From: Siphonodentalium dalli
Taxonomy: Eukaryota > Mollusca > Scaphopoda > Gadilida > Siphonodentaliidae
Length of the DNA stretch: 64,000 nt
Direction: 5' to 3'
NCBI GenBank assembly: GCA_032622095.1
Contig: CP136061.1
Coordinates: 84,294,324-84,358,323 of the forward strand
Notes under the pieces: model-generated
Databases searched by the model: none
The model's input: the letters and a program-made list of their open reading frames with translations, nothing else
What the model was told of the DNA's origin: nothing
Made by a program: the position numbers and the translations under genes
Shown here: in pieces, positions 11,225 to 22,136 of the stretch
Layout: each line of letters starts with the position of its first letter
Position numbering within the stretch: the stretch's first letter is position 1

Positions 11225-11402
11225 TTCTGTAGCAGTGCATTCTCTTATATATACATAGAGAGCCTCGCATATCTAAGAGAATGCACTGGCCTACAAGGTG
11301 AAGGTAAATATTGTTATGCCAATGGATTCTCCTATATAATGCGAGGCTCCAATGGGAGACTCGCATATATAAGAGAATGCATCAATTGGCACAGGGTTTT
11401 CA
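11225..11402. repeat. Core fragment of the piggyBac-like MITE
   Basis: Several inverted copies of gcattctcttatatatgcga are present (for example 11238, 11322 and 11361), ending in ttggcacaggg. The TTAA termini are absent. Confidence 0.7.
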
Positions 11403-11632
11403 CAAAATTTCAGGAAGCATCTGTTATGGAAGGGTTTACAGTAAAATTTATTTTGACATGCATCTACTATTTTCAAAATGGCAAACGCAATAGTTTAATG
11501 AGGTAAAAGTTTTGTTGACCAAAATGTTTTGGAGGATTTTTAATTTTGTGGACTATTGGATAACCATGAATAAATGTACGTTTGCAGTAGATTTCAGTCG
11601 ATATATCATTACTTTTATTATCACTATGATCA

Positions 11633-12455
11633 TAGGTAACTCACCATAACATAACTGTTCTCATATAGGTAACTCACTGTAATATAATTGTTCTCATACA
11701 GGCAACTCACCGTAACATAACTGTTTTCATACAGGTAACTCACTGTAATATAATTGTTCTCACATAGGTAACTCACCATAACATAATTGTTCTCATATAG
11801 GTAACTCACCATAACATAATTGTTCTCTATAAGGTAACTCACCGTAACATAATTCTTCTCATATAGGTAACTCACCGTAATAATAGTTCTCATAAAGATA
11901 ACTCACCGTAACAATAGTTCTCATATAGCAGCTCACCATATAATAATTGTTCTTATATAGGCAACTCACCATAACATAATTCTTCTCACATTGGTAACTC
12001 ACCATAACATAACTGTTCTCATACAGGCAACTCACCGTAACAATTGTTCTTATATAGGCAACTCAGCATAACATAATTCTTCTCACATTGGTAACTCACC
12101 ATAACATAATTGTTCTCATACAGGCAACTCACCGTAACAATTGTTCTTATATAGGCAACTCACCATAACATAATTCTTCTCACATTGGTAACTCACCATA
12201 ACATAATTGTTCTCATACAGGCAACTCACCGTAACAATTGTTCTCATATAGTAACTCACCCTAACAATTGTTCTCATAGATAACTCATCATAACATAATT
12301 GTTTTCATACAGGCAACTCACCGTAACAATAGTTCTCATATAGGTAACTCACCATAAAATAATTGTTCTTATATAGGCAACTCACTGTAACATAATTCTT
12401 TTCATATAGGCAACTCACCATAATGTAATCGTCCTCATCATATGCAACTCTGATC
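11633..12455. repeat. Minisatellite, 28-33-bp unit, about 26 copies
   Basis: The unit is built on ataggtaactcaccataaca plus taattgttctcat, and some units lack the gtaac/cataa portion. It produces a spurious minus-strand ORF with YLYENNY repeats at 11630-11893. Confidence 0.9.
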
Positions 12456-12531
12456 TCCAAACACTGAAGCAGTCTGTTATACTGTAAGTGGAATTATAGT
12501 ATGGTCATTAAAATATATATATAGTAATGCC

Positions 12532-12723
12532 CTAAATAATCGACTCCTTAACCACAGCAGAATTATGGGTAACTTTTCAGGATTTAGTCGGAAATATGGC
12601 TTGTTGCCATTCATCAGAAAGCTCTCACTGATGAATGGCAACAAGCCATATTTCCGACTAAATCCTGAAAAGTTACCCATAATTATGCTGTGGTTAAGTA
12701 GTCGATTATTTAGGGCGTTACTG
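12532..12723. mobile_element. Palindromic Tc1/mariner-type MITE (192 bp)
   Basis: Near-perfect inverted arms of about 90 bp run from tagtaatgccctaaataatc to the inverse gattatttagggcgttactg. TA flanks each side (12530-12531 and 12724-12725). Other copies start CAGTAATGCCC after TA, the typical Tc1/mariner arrangement. Fragments of the family are at 9457, 30192 and 39577-39682. Confidence 0.8.
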
Positions 12724-12775
12724 TACTTGGGTTCTCAGCAGGCCTATTAATTAACCTTCCAGGATTTGGGCCATG

Positions 12776-12968
12776 CTTTGAAATAGTGAGTCTGACATTT
12801 GCAGAATGAGATTTTCAGATGGTGAATTTAGTGATGATACCCCACATGGCGGGCTAGCATCATCAAATTCACCATCTGGGAACCTCATTCTGCTGAGGCC
12901 TCAACTATGGGAGACCTAGGATCAGATTGAAGTTCCCCAGTTTAAGTTGGTGATGTTCACACATTAGT
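12776..12968. mobile_element. Partial double-hairpin hAT MITE (left half, long form)
   Basis: It begins tttgaaatagtgagtctgac, continues through one hairpin module, and then enters the long-form spacer (gacctaggatcagattgaag, ttggtgatgttcac). The right half is missing. Confidence 0.75.
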
Positions 12969-12989
12969 CACCTCGATTATGCATTTTAT

Positions 12990-14640
12990 CTTCTGTTTTA
13001 AGGGAATGTCATGGTCCTATACATATTTGAACGGTTTTGTTCAAGTTATCGCACAAACGGACAAAAATTTGCTTAAAATAGACAAACTTAGGCACATAAC
13101 TAAGGTAAAAACAAGCACTGGGCTGTCACCCGACACATCCCCCCATGTGGCTTACCACCTAGTGTGGGCATACCTACAACCTATGGCTGAAATACTCAGA
13201 CAGATGGACCAAAAAATCAACTTTTTCAGATAAATAAAAATGAATAACTCCAGAACGGAAAACAAAATGATTGAACACTCCACTACCTAACTTACTCATA
13301 GACTTTGAACATCCATACCAAAGGGTTGCACATCAAAGATGGCTCTCGTCAAGTTTTTCTGCCCATAAGAGTGAATCTGTCTGACCGCGAATTGCTAAAA
13401 ATGGACAAACTAAGGAACTATAACTCAGAACTAAGGAACTATAACTCAGAACTAAGGGTCATAACTCAGGTAAAAAAAATCAGATAAACCTGGTTTTTTA
13501 ACTTGTTCGCGATAGTGTTGTAAAAAATAGATATACCAAATTAGAATTAAATTGGTTGACATTGAACATGTTCAAGTTATTAATCTAACAGACATAACTA
13601 TTCATAAAATTGCTAAAAAAAATATGCAAACTAAGGGCCGTAACAGGTAAAAAGGATTGGAAAAAATCTGGTTTTCAAACTTGTTTGGGATATGGTTGTA
13701 ATACATCCATATACCAAATATGAATGAAATTGGTTCATGTTTGTTCAAGTTATCGTGCTAACAGAGACATAAATAATCATAAAATTGCTAAAAAAATTGA
13801 CAAAGTAAGGGCCGTAAAAAGGTAAAAAGGATCGGAAAAATCTGGTTTTCAAACTCATTTGAGATATGGTTGTAATAGATCCATATACCAAATATGAATG
13901 AAATTGGTTGTTTGTTCAAGTGATTGCGCTAACGGACATAAAATTTCCTAAAATTGCAAAACAAATATAGACAAACTAAGGGCTGTAACAGGTAAAACAA
14001 GAGGTGTGCACTCGCGTGATAGCATACCCCCACCCGTGGCAAATTCAACCCGCATTATCCGTAAACCCAACAAAAAAGATTTTTAACTTTAAAGAAAATT
14101 TGGATTAATAATATCGATATGGTGTCGCAAGAAGCTTGTACAGAAAAAAATATTCAAATTGGTTCATATTTGTTCGAATGATTGCATCCACAAAAAAAAT
14201 TCCCAAAATTTTCTAAGTCAAAATAAGTCGAAAATGAAGTGTAATGTCAACCCTGAGCCGCATCATGTAGAGAGGGTGTTGTGAGAAGCATGTATACCAA
14301 ACATTATTGAAATTGGTTCATATTTGTTAAAGTTATTAAGTCGGACAGAATTCTAAGTCAAAATAAGTCGAAAAGTAAGGCGTAACTTAAAAAAGAAAGT
14401 CGGACCATACCGCAATTAGCATCATGCGGTCCTAAGGAGATTGCATACAAAAAATTATTGAAATCGGTTCATAGTTGTTCGAGCTATGAGGTCGGACGGA
14501 TGGACGGACAGACACACGGAGGGAGAAAGTGTGACGGACAGACGCGAGAAAGTGTGACGCACAGAGCGAGAAAGTGTGACGGACAGACGCAGTCAATCCA
14601 GTATACCCCCCATTTTCTTCGAAAGTGGGGGTATAAAAAT
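12990..14640. repeat. Degenerate 171-174-bp tandem array with terminal tail
   Basis: gggc(c/t)gtaaca recurs at 13635, 13809 and 13980 (spacing 174 and 171). Further diverged units carry the blocks ataccaaatatgaatgaaat and ggttcatatttgtt. The array ends in gacggatggacggacagac followed by the hairpin ccccccattttcttcgaaag/tgggggtataaaaa, the same kind of tail as at 57.14-57.23 kb. Confidence 0.75.
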
Positions 14641-15058
14641 TGGATAAACCTGGTTTTAGAATTCGATCAAGATATTGTTGTGAAAGATCAAAATACCAAA
14701 TATGAATGAAATTGGTTGACATTTGTTCAAGTTTTCACGCTAACAGACATAAAAATGCTATAAATAGAAACAACTGTCAGAACTCTGGTTAAAAAGTCGT
14801 GGTGGGCTACTAATATGTTTAATATATAATAACATTGGGGCGCCTGCCTGCCAACCGTCCATCATCAAACCATGAGTCATTTAAATGAAATCATTTTCCA
14901 TTAGAGTTTACATCCTTGTCAGGAATGTTGTCAACGTAAATGGCCTATGCTGTCCAAAGACAATAAAGAATCTTTTATTGAAAGTTTTGATGTCTTCTAC
15001 ATTTTGCTGGATTTCGCAAAAATAGAGCCTTGGGTGATACATAAAAAATAAAACTTAC
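14641..15058. other. XPC intron or unrecognised sequence
   Basis: The first 120 bp still resemble the 171-bp family. The remainder shows no confident exon. The next XPC exon after 15059 would have to start with one base completing a phase-2 codon; no such frame was convincing here. Confidence 0.4.
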
Positions 15059-15273
15059 CAGAGTTCCATTTTGCTCTCTCTGGACGTCCATTCGTGGCGT
15101 GAATGTCGACCGGTACCATTCATCAGTCTGCTCAGTATGTTCACAGCGTATCCATCTGCTGATAAATTGACAAATTCATCAGGCACCACGGACAGACATA
15201 ATGCTTGTAGCGTTCTGTTATTACACAGGTTGTTCAACTGCACTCCCCGTGCCAGCAAACAGAGCAGATGAAC
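15059..15273 (-). CDS. XPC: XPC exon: start of transglutaminase-homology domain
   Basis: On the minus strand the sequence reads tatatattcag|GTTCATC...GAACTCTG|gtaagt, a good acceptor and a consensus donor. It begins in phase 0 and ends in phase 2 (215 bp). The translation starts VHLLCLLARGVQLNN and continues LCNNRTLQALCLSVVP. VHLLCLLA is a hallmark of XPC/Rad4 at the start of the transglutaminase-homology domain, and the following N-C and S-x-x-P positions also fit. The second half (LSRLMNGTGRHSRHEW) is less obviously conserved. This is the exon that identifies the gene. No downstream exon could be placed in the window. Confidence 0.85.
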
Positions 15274-15404
15274 CTGAATATATACATGTATGAGAATGAC
15301 TAGAGGATCTGGCTCAGTATGATGTGCGAATTAATTAAATTAATTTCCCCTTTCTCAGCCCCACGTGCATGGTTCCGAAACCCTTTGCATACAAACAGAG
15401 CAAA

Positions 15405-15548
15405 ATAAAGCTTCAACAGCCTAAAATATCTTCGGTCTGTCTCAATAACACCATACAAATATGGATATCATTGGAACCGTTCATTGACCACATTGTGATG
15501 GTTATAGTTATGCCCTGTGCCAATGCATTCTCTTATATATGCGAGTCG
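15405..15548. repeat. Fragment of piggyBac-like MITE in XPC intron
   Basis: From gcttcaacagcctaaaatat to cattctcttatatatgcgag, matching the left half of the element at 41684-42052. It sits only 92 bp from the exon ending at 15640. Confidence 0.75.
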
Positions 15549-15639
15549 GCAAATGTTATTTAGCAAATATAGGAGTCCCGTCTGGTTCAAAGGGGAGGGG
15601 GTGGATAAATTTCCCCATCTAATTCTTCCGAGTACGAAC

Positions 15640-15736
15640 CTTATGTAAGTGTTCCTGATGCGACTTGATAATTCGGTTTCTCACTGTTCTGTAATACGCT
15701 TCCCGCCAATCGACACAATTTCTGCTTTTCGTAGAT
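15640..15736 (-). CDS. XPC: XPC exon: helix leading into the transglutaminase domain
   Basis: The minus strand reads gttattttatcttcag|ATCTACG...CATAAG|gttcgt. The 97-bp exon starts with one base that completes a split codon (AA|A, Lys) and ends in phase 0. It encodes STKSRNCVDWREAYYRTVRN followed by RIIKSHQEHLHK. This matches the XPC pattern of an aromatic/basic helix ending in HK directly before VHLLCLL. The donor gttcgt is weaker than average. A MITE fragment lies 92 bp downstream and a double-hairpin MITE 71 bp upstream, so both splice sites are closely flanked by inserted elements. Confidence 0.85.
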
Positions 15737-15806
15737 CTGAAGATAAAATAACATTAGCGAAACTGTGACACAGAGGACCGAGAAAATAACTCTATAGGGC
15801 TGTTAA

Positions 15807-16060
15807 CAAGCCTTGAAATAGTGTGTCTGTCATTTGCAGAATGAGGTTCCCAGAGGGTGAATTTAGTGATGCTACCCCGCATAGCGGGCTAGCATCACCA
15901 AATTCACCCTCTGGGAACCTCATTCTGCTGAGGTGTAAGCAGAATGAGGTTCCCAGAGGGTGAATTTGGTGATGCTAGCCCGCTATGCGGGGTAGCATCA
16001 CTAAATTCACCCTCTTGGGACCTCATTCTGCAAATGACAGACACACTATTTCAAGGCTTG
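15807..16060. mobile_element. Double-hairpin hAT MITE, short form (254 bp), perfect 8-bp TSD
   Basis: Flanked by gctgttaa on both sides (15799-15806 and 16061-16068). The TIR starts CAAGCCTTGAAATAG. Each half is a hairpin of about 100 bp (loop region ccccgcatagcggg), and the two halves are mirror images around ctgaggtgtaag. An 8-bp TSD points to hAT. No coding capacity. Located in the XPC intron, 71 bp upstream of the exon at 15640-15736. Confidence 0.9.
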
Positions 16061-16069
16061 GCTGTTAAA

Positions 16070-16475
16070 ATGTATTATAGAATAAAGATCTTTAAAGACA
16101 TATGATGGACTTGTTTGAGTTCGTGAACCTGATCAATTAATACTCAGGCGCTATTCCAACCTGGGGAATATAGAATTCTACTAACATCACCAAAAATTTG
16201 AAAGAAATCGACCATACCACTCCCTAGAAAACATCAGTTGAACTATGCTCAATTGTAAATATTTACATCAGGATTCGGGACGCAACTATCGGCGATAAAC
16301 TCACACAAATGATTTTTACATTGAGAGTCATTGCATTTAATTAATATATAAGAATGGAAGTGTGTGTTGTCAAGTTGGATGAATATTCGTAGAAAAAACA
16401 ACTTTGAGCAAGAATATTCTTCATTTCTATCTGATCACCCAACCGGAGTGTTTCACATCACTTTAAAGGGTCCGG
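16070..16475. repeat. Dispersed repeat, copy 1 (copy 2 at 33217-34115)
   Basis: Blocks ggcgataaactcacac, attgagagtcattgcattta, ggaagtgtgtgttgtcaa and ccggagtgtttcacatcact are shared in order with 33.2-34.1 kb. Identity of the element is unknown. Confidence 0.7.
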
Positions 16476-16479
16476 TGGA

Positions 16480-17140
16480 CTTTGTTGTTGGCTATAATTT
16501 AGAAATAATATTGATCAAATTACGATAATTTCCTCAATAATATACATAATGTAGTAGAGCATAATGATATATGGATGAGATATTATTCACAAAACATGCT
16601 TTGTGTCAGAGAAAATGCAGGTAGAAAGTTGTTTAGTTTCTTGCAAAAAGCAAGGTGATTTGCAGTCACGATATTGCATCATTTCCTTATTTAGATTCGT
16701 GCGCATACTACGTCGGTTGTAAAACCACTAATTTGGCACGTACAACTATATGTCCCATACGCAGTAGCTCAGATAACTCCAAAAGCAACTGAGCCTCCGA
16801 AAAGGAAACAGCTCATACTTCATGTGCCCTAATGTTCACAGATTGAAGGTGTCTAGGATAAATATTGGTCATATCAAAGGGAGATAACTCATTCATGCAT
16901 GGCCCAAATAGGATAAAGAGACCTACCCCGCCCCCCCCCCCCCCCATTCTGAGAATGAAGCAGCACTCGAACGACATCCAGGAGATGTTGACCAGGCAAA
17001 CAAGACATGAAAGAGGGGACCATAGCAAACCTATGAGAAAAACACAGTTATTACTCCCCCCCAGTGGACTATCTGTCAAAGGGGGGAGGAACAGACTGAG
17101 AAGGACCAAGTAACTGGAAATTGAATTGAATTGTCAACAG
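16480..17140. other. XPC intron, no gene; C15 run
   Basis: No exon candidates with flanking splice sites were seen. A C15 run is at 16931-16945. The two overlapping frames at 16813-17113 on opposite strands depend on it and are not called. Confidence 0.5.
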
Positions 17141-17338
17141 GTAGATTAACGGATACAGCTAATGGATCTGCCTGTAGATTAACGGATACAGCTAATGGAT
17201 CTGCCTGTAGATTAACGGATACAGCTAATGGATCTGCCTGTAGATTAACGGATACAGCTAATGGATCTGCCTGTAGATTAACGGATACAGCTAATGGATC
17301 TGCCTGTAGATTAACGGATACAGCTAATGGATCTACCT
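17141..17338. repeat. 33-bp minisatellite, 6 near-identical units
   Basis: The units begin at 17141, 17174, 17207, 17240, 17273 and 17306. Each is gtagattaacggatacagct plus aatggatctgcct. The last unit has atctacct. Because 33 is a multiple of 3 the + frame is open (RLTDTANGSAC repeats), but there is no sign that it is translated. Confidence 0.95.
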
Positions 17339-17825
17339 GAACATTCTGTCTACCTGTGATGTAACTAATAGGCCTGCAAATTCCGCAATGATGTGTAACC
17401 TATTTTTCGTTAGCCTGGTTTGTGCTTAGGTAACCCATACCATAGGTTAGCAGGAGAGTTACACAAACTGTTATAATCACTACAACTGGTATTATTAACT
17501 ACAGATGGGCATCCGGCAACTCATTGAAATACCGTAATAATTTTGAATGTCCACATTAAGGTGAGAATCAGTTGGAAAATAAAGCTTTGAGATACACGTA
17601 GATCGTTTTGAGTTGTGGTGATTTTAGTTTATTTTAAAAAATATTAAAACTTCCTAGGGTCCGATAATTTGATCCAGTAGAGTGCCGGAGTAGACCTTAG
17701 AAATTCATTATAGACCTATAATAAATTATTTTCTGACGTTTATATAAATAGGAGAATGTTGCACGTTGACTGATTTGGGTTGGCCTCTTGACAGCCGATT
17801 ACGACATTAATGCTGCAAGCCCAAA

Positions 17826-18180
17826 CAAAGATGTATCCCAGGATGTACGATTCTTATGTCGAAAATCGCAGGTGCGCACGTTCCCATGCTGTTTGACATC
17901 TATGCCAAATTTTTGAAAAATTTACTGGAAAATGACGGAATACAGGTTCAGACAAAAGATGCGTCCCAAGATGTATGATTCTATGTAGAAAAATGGCAAT
18001 AACTCTGGCAAGAGTTTAACTGAACTCAAAATCACAGCTACGCAGGTTCTCATGCTGGTTGATATATATGCCGAGGTTTTACAAAATTGACTGGAAAATT
18101 ACGGAATACCGACTTGAACAAAGTTCAGGACAGACATGGGTCATTACTATAGTCCTCCGCCGGAATCTCAGGGGACTATG
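17826..18180. repeat. Two diverged units of a dispersed repeat
   Basis: gatgtatcccaggatgta (17830) and gatgcgtcccaagatgta (17961) start parallel stretches containing ttctcatgctg and actggaaaat. The end, tcattactatagtcctccgc, resembles the tail of other molluscan-type dispersed repeats. Confidence 0.55.
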
Positions 18181-18221
18181 AACTGAAAATAAATAGCTGT
18201 GGCAATGTCACTCGTGCAGCA

Positions 18222-18750
18222 TTAAAGATGGATTATCTCTTTAAATAACAAATTTTAATTAGTTACCTGGGTATGAAATAATTCGTACGATTTGGAAATC
18301 CCTACCCAGAAACGCTTCTAGCAATTAATATTGATTTTATTTTTAATATTTTATTATTAACTGAGATGATTAAGTGGGACACTTTATTCTATTTTTAGTA
18401 CAGACCATTCAGGTGATACCACAAAGCGATGGGGCGTTCCCATAGCCATGCTCCGAACGTCAAATGTCCCAGATTGATTGTTTGTATTGTTTTACATGTA
18501 AGCGATAATGAGTCTAATTAACATTTATTTGTGACAAAATTACACAATAAAATTTCTGGTCTCTCTTAAAAGTAACCACTATTGTTCGTTAGCAATATAA
18601 CCACATGTTTTTAGACAAGAAAATATTTGAAATATAATCAATATTAATCAATAGAAGCATTTCCGGACAGGGGTCTTCGATTCATATCTAATATTTTTAT
18701 ACCCCATTAACTATATAGCACATGTTTACAAAGAGATAGACCATCTTTAA
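18222..18750. mobile_element. TTAA-bounded long-TIR element (full copy)
   Basis: TTAAAGATGG at 18222 and CCATCTTTAA ending 18750. The TIRs extend about 150 bp inward (through tttccggacaggggtctt and its counterpart). The interior has acaataaaatttctggtctc and tcccagattgattgtttg. No ORF. TTAA at both ends suggests a TTAA-specific integrase, but no transposase is seen. Confidence 0.8.
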
Positions 18751-18793
18751 GAAACACTACCTGGTTGTACCCATCCTCTGAGACAACATTTTG

Positions 18794-18868
18794 ATGTTAC
18801 ACTATCTGTGGGAAAATTGTCAACACAGCATTGCTGTGTTGACAATTTTCCCACAGATAGCGTAACAT
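18794..18868. repeat. Palindrome, 37-bp arms, 1-base centre
   Basis: Arms run from atgttacactatctgtggg to its inverse with one mismatch; the centre is T at 18831. It lies between a full TTAA element and a partial one. Confidence 0.85.
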
Positions 18869-18875
18869 GAACATT

Positions 18876-19133
18876 AGACTCATTATCGCTTACATGTATA
18901 ACTATGTAATAAAACAATACAATCAATCAATCTGGGACATTTGACGTTCGGAGCATAGCTATGGGAACGCCCTAATGATCCCCATCGCTATGTGGTATCA
19001 CCTGAATGATCTGTACTAAAAATAGAAAGTGTCCCACTTAATCATCTCAGTTAATAATAAAATATTCGAAATAATATTTTATACCCCGCTAACTTTATAA
19101 CACATGTTTTCAAAGAGATAGACCACTTTTACA
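18876..19133. mobile_element. Partial TTAA long-TIR element
   Basis: Matches the interior-to-right half of 18222-18750 in the opposite orientation (ctcattatcgcttacatgta ... agatagaccact). Confidence 0.7.
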
Positions 19134-19139
19134 GATCAT

Positions 19140-19300
19140 GTGCCAGTGCATTCTCTTATATATGCGAGTCTCTGATAGGGATCAAGCTTCGCATATATAA
19201 GAGAAAAACTGGCTTACAAGTTCAATGTAATATTGTTAGGCCAATGAATTCTCTTATATATGCGCACAAGGTTTTCGCAAAATTTCAGAAAGGTCCCGTC
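19140..19300. repeat. Core fragment of piggyBac-like MITE
   Basis: gtgccagtgcattctcttat and inverted copies of the tatatatgcga hairpin; no termini. Confidence 0.65.
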
Positions 19301-19514
19301 ATGGAAGGGTTAATCCGACCAAAACATGCTGAATGAATCGATGTTTGTTTTCACCAGTGAAGGTATTTTGAATAAGACTACGATGAAAATCAGAGACTCT
19401 TTTACCCGTCATGTGACATGTAGGACCGACAATGAGTTGACATCTCATTATGAGCCTGACATGTCACATTATGTGCTGGGCATTACTGTCTCTTAACGCC
19501 TGGGGAAAATGGTG

Positions 19515-19562
19515 TTACTTTGAAGAGAACACCTCATAAAGTGGTAGTAATATGAAATAGCA
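19515..19562 (-). repeat. Stray copy of the XPC exon-tail/donor repeat unit
   Basis: agagaacacctcataaagtg and gtagtaatatgaaatagcac match the intronic half of the 82-bp unit found at 21769-22136. It has been separated from the array by the 2.2-kb composite insertion 19563-21768. Confidence 0.75.
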
Positions 19563-21768
19563 CCAAGCCAGCAAATAGTGTGTCTGTCATTTGCAGAATA
19601 AGGTCCCCAGAGGGTGAACTTAGTGACGCTATATCACACAGCAGGCTAGCATCACCAAATTCACCCTCAGATTGAAGTTCCCCAGTTGAAGTTGGTGATG
19701 TTCATCCATTTGTCACCTCGATAATGAATTTTATCTTCTGCAAATTAGGGGATGTATAAACTTCCCAGTAGTGTTGAAACGATTAGTGGTTTTGAGGAAT
19801 CGACTAGTCGCCAGAGGGAATCGACTACTAGTCGACTAGTCGGACCCCTTCCGAAACTTACCGTTTTGTGCTCATATGCGTATATAATTTGCCGTTTGTT
19901 TTGAGTACCAGCAACCAACTTTGCATTTTCGAACGCAAAGCAAGACGTGATTTAACACTATATAATTTGCCGTGATTATTTGGCTTAATATCACTGAAGG
20001 TTATATAATAGGTTATTAATTTGTCCCAGGTATATGATGTTTTATGACAATCAAATTACCATCCAGTTGATGTATGTATCTAAACTGTGGTGACAAACAC
20101 CTGATCGATCGCGGAAACGCTACGGATTACGGAGTGGAAGCGCGTGCAACAATCAGAAACCGGTGCATTATTCTAATAGTTTTGTGTAAAAATGTTCCTT
20201 TAAAATTGATATGGTATGGTCTACCGGGCCGTATCGGTTCTTACATACAATCGAACATCGTTGTTTTCGAACTTGCCCAGTGTGCTTGTCACCGATTGAC
20301 TATACACAAACGGGCGTACATGAAGAAATGCAAGATATTTTGAGAAACGAACTTCATCTCCGACAGAGTCAAACAAAAGTTACAAAATAAATGTTATAAC
20401 CGCTGTAGTGCGTACAAGCTTTTTATGCTCACAGATGTCATGTACATATATCGGACACGGAATGTGGTAAAGTTCCCTGTATATATAGAGTCCGCATATA
20501 TTAAAAATGGGCCATGCATTGCGTACATAATGTTGTTCCTTGTATTCATTGCATGGTCACGATAGGACATAGCTTAATCGCGGACAGTCATTTTCCCGCC
20601 AAAACGCATGTGTTTTCACTGTTTGATTTTATCGCGTACATAATTGTCTCTCGTGCATGGTACATTGCATATATATATATACAATATATACAATTTTACT
20701 CGCGAGTCCCCGAATACACAATCGATCGTGTCAGTTTCAGAAATAAAATTGCGCAGACCGGCGATGTTAATAGTACATTTCAATGCGATGTCGTAAGTTC
20801 TATATTTAGCCCGATTCCAGGAATTTGCATCATCCAGATTACGTTTCTGGGAACAGCTTTGTCACCGCCTAATTCCGCGAGGGTTTTAAGTTTGAGGTGC
20901 TAAAATACACTGTAATTTTTCACAAACACAGCCCATAAACGACGTGGGATTTCCGAAGTGACTCGCCAGTTTAGTTCGAAATACGCGACGCTATTTGATG
21001 CAGAGCATGGCCGACCGCGGGTTGGCTTTATATTTATATCTATAATACAATATATCTAGAACATGCGATCGTATACGCTCACCCATGCGTCAGTTGATGC
21101 ATGTGGTGGTTGTAAAAAATATCACACAATTTTACAAATAAACTTTAAAGGTATACTGACAGAGTGCTTCAATAGACTATAATATATTGGACTTGTTATT
21201 AAACTTAAAACTTAATAATGTCACATCGCAACTAACTTGATTGAAGTTGAGTCCTGCACACCAGTCACCTGCAAACACGTTGACCTGTTATCACTCAGAT
21301 CAATTCCGTCACGCCAATATAGACACGGTTGCGACAGGCGCTGATTCTTTGAAGTTGATTATCAAAGCCGGCCGTCTCAACTTCAAAGAATAAGCCGCCG
21401 CGGCGCCGACAAATACATTGAGTTGAGGTCATTGGGTTTCGCGCTCGTTCATGACCACCAAGTACTGAAAGCAGTTATCGCATCAAAGGGGCAACAAAGA
21501 AGGCTTTAACAAGCTAATTGTGATTGTGTATTTCGATAGCCTGATTGTTTAAATTGTTCAGTAATTCGGTAACGGCAGCAACGGCACTGCTTTCGCGATT
21601 GCATAATGGTGGTGGGTGTGTTCCGACTAGTCGACTAGCCGATTTTGGAATCGACTAATTTAATAATCGCGTCGATTTCGATTAGTCGATTAATCGTTTC
21701 AACACTACTTCCCAGAAGGGAAAAGTAACTAAAAATAATGTTGATTTGAGAATATAGTAGTACAAATC
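19563..21768. mobile_element. Double-hairpin hAT MITE (partial), interrupted by a hAT element
   Basis: The left part (19563-19768) carries the caagcc(a)gcaaatagtgtg end and one hairpin plus spacer. The right part (21708-21757) continues at cttcccagaagggaaaagta. The far end is missing. The insertion splits the 82-bp XPC-derived array, so the array is older. Confidence 0.75.
19769..21707. mobile_element. Non-autonomous hAT element (1939 bp), perfect 8-bp TSD
   Basis: The TIRs are TAGTGTTGAAACGATTA at both ends. cttcccag is duplicated at 19761-19768 and 21708-21715. Subterminal regions are rich in cgactagtcg palindromes, likely transposase-binding sites by analogy with other hAT elements. Frames at 20074-20343 and 20514-20903 have no transposase motifs. 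It lies inside a MITE, itself inside the XPC intron. Confidence 0.9.
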
Positions 21769-22136
21769 TTTTTGAGAACATCTGGGAAATCGATGGTAAC
21801 TTCCAGAGAACGCCTCATAAAGTGGTAGTAATATGAAATAGCGCTCACTTTTTGAGAACATCTGGGAAATTGATGGTAACTTCTATAGAGAATGCCTCAT
21901 AAAGTGGTAGTAATATGAAATAGCACTCACTTTTTGAGAACATCTGGGAAATCGATGGTAACCTCTACAGAGAACGCCTCATAAAATGGTAGTAATATAA
22001 TATAGCACTCACTTTTTGAGAACATCTGGGAAATCGATGGTAACTTCTACAGAGAACGCCTGATAAAGTGGTAGTAATATGAAATAGCACTCACTTTTTG
22101 AGAACATCTGGGAAATCGATGGTAACTTCTATAGAT
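21769..22136 (-). repeat. 82-bp tandem array of XPC exon tail plus splice donor
   Basis: The donor-bearing block tcactttttgagaacatctg starts at 21845, 21927, 22009 and 22091 (exact 82-bp spacing), with a partial unit at 21769. On the minus strand each unit contains the last ~45 nt of the XPC exon at 22095-22185 (encoding EVTIDFPDVLKK), then GTGAGTGC and ~35 nt of intron. The copy at 22091 belongs to the real exon. In every other copy the reading frame through the donor meets TGA at once. Confidence 0.9.

Noticed and set aside
11630-11893. Minus ORF with YLYENNY repeats
   Set aside because: Translation of a minisatellite whose unit length varies; no start context or conservation.
9989-12455. 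CRISPR-like arrays
   Set aside because: Units are contiguous minisatellites without unique spacers, in a eukaryotic context.
12477-12750. Two ORFs on opposite strands with the same peptide (MGNFSGFSRKYGLLPFI)
   Set aside because: They arise because the MITE 12532-12723 is a palindrome.
14905-15010. Possible next XPC exon (minus, KTFNKRFFIVFGQHRPF)
   Set aside because: In the phase required after 15059 the frame hits a stop almost immediately, and the motif match is poor.
17131-17340. Plus ORF of RLTDTANGSAC repeats
   Set aside because: A 33-bp minisatellite gives an open frame by arithmetic; no splice sites or flanking coding sequence.
20514-20903. 129-codon ORF inside the hAT element as a transposase
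   Set aside because: No hAT dimerisation or catalytic-core motifs; AT-rich frame probably by chance.
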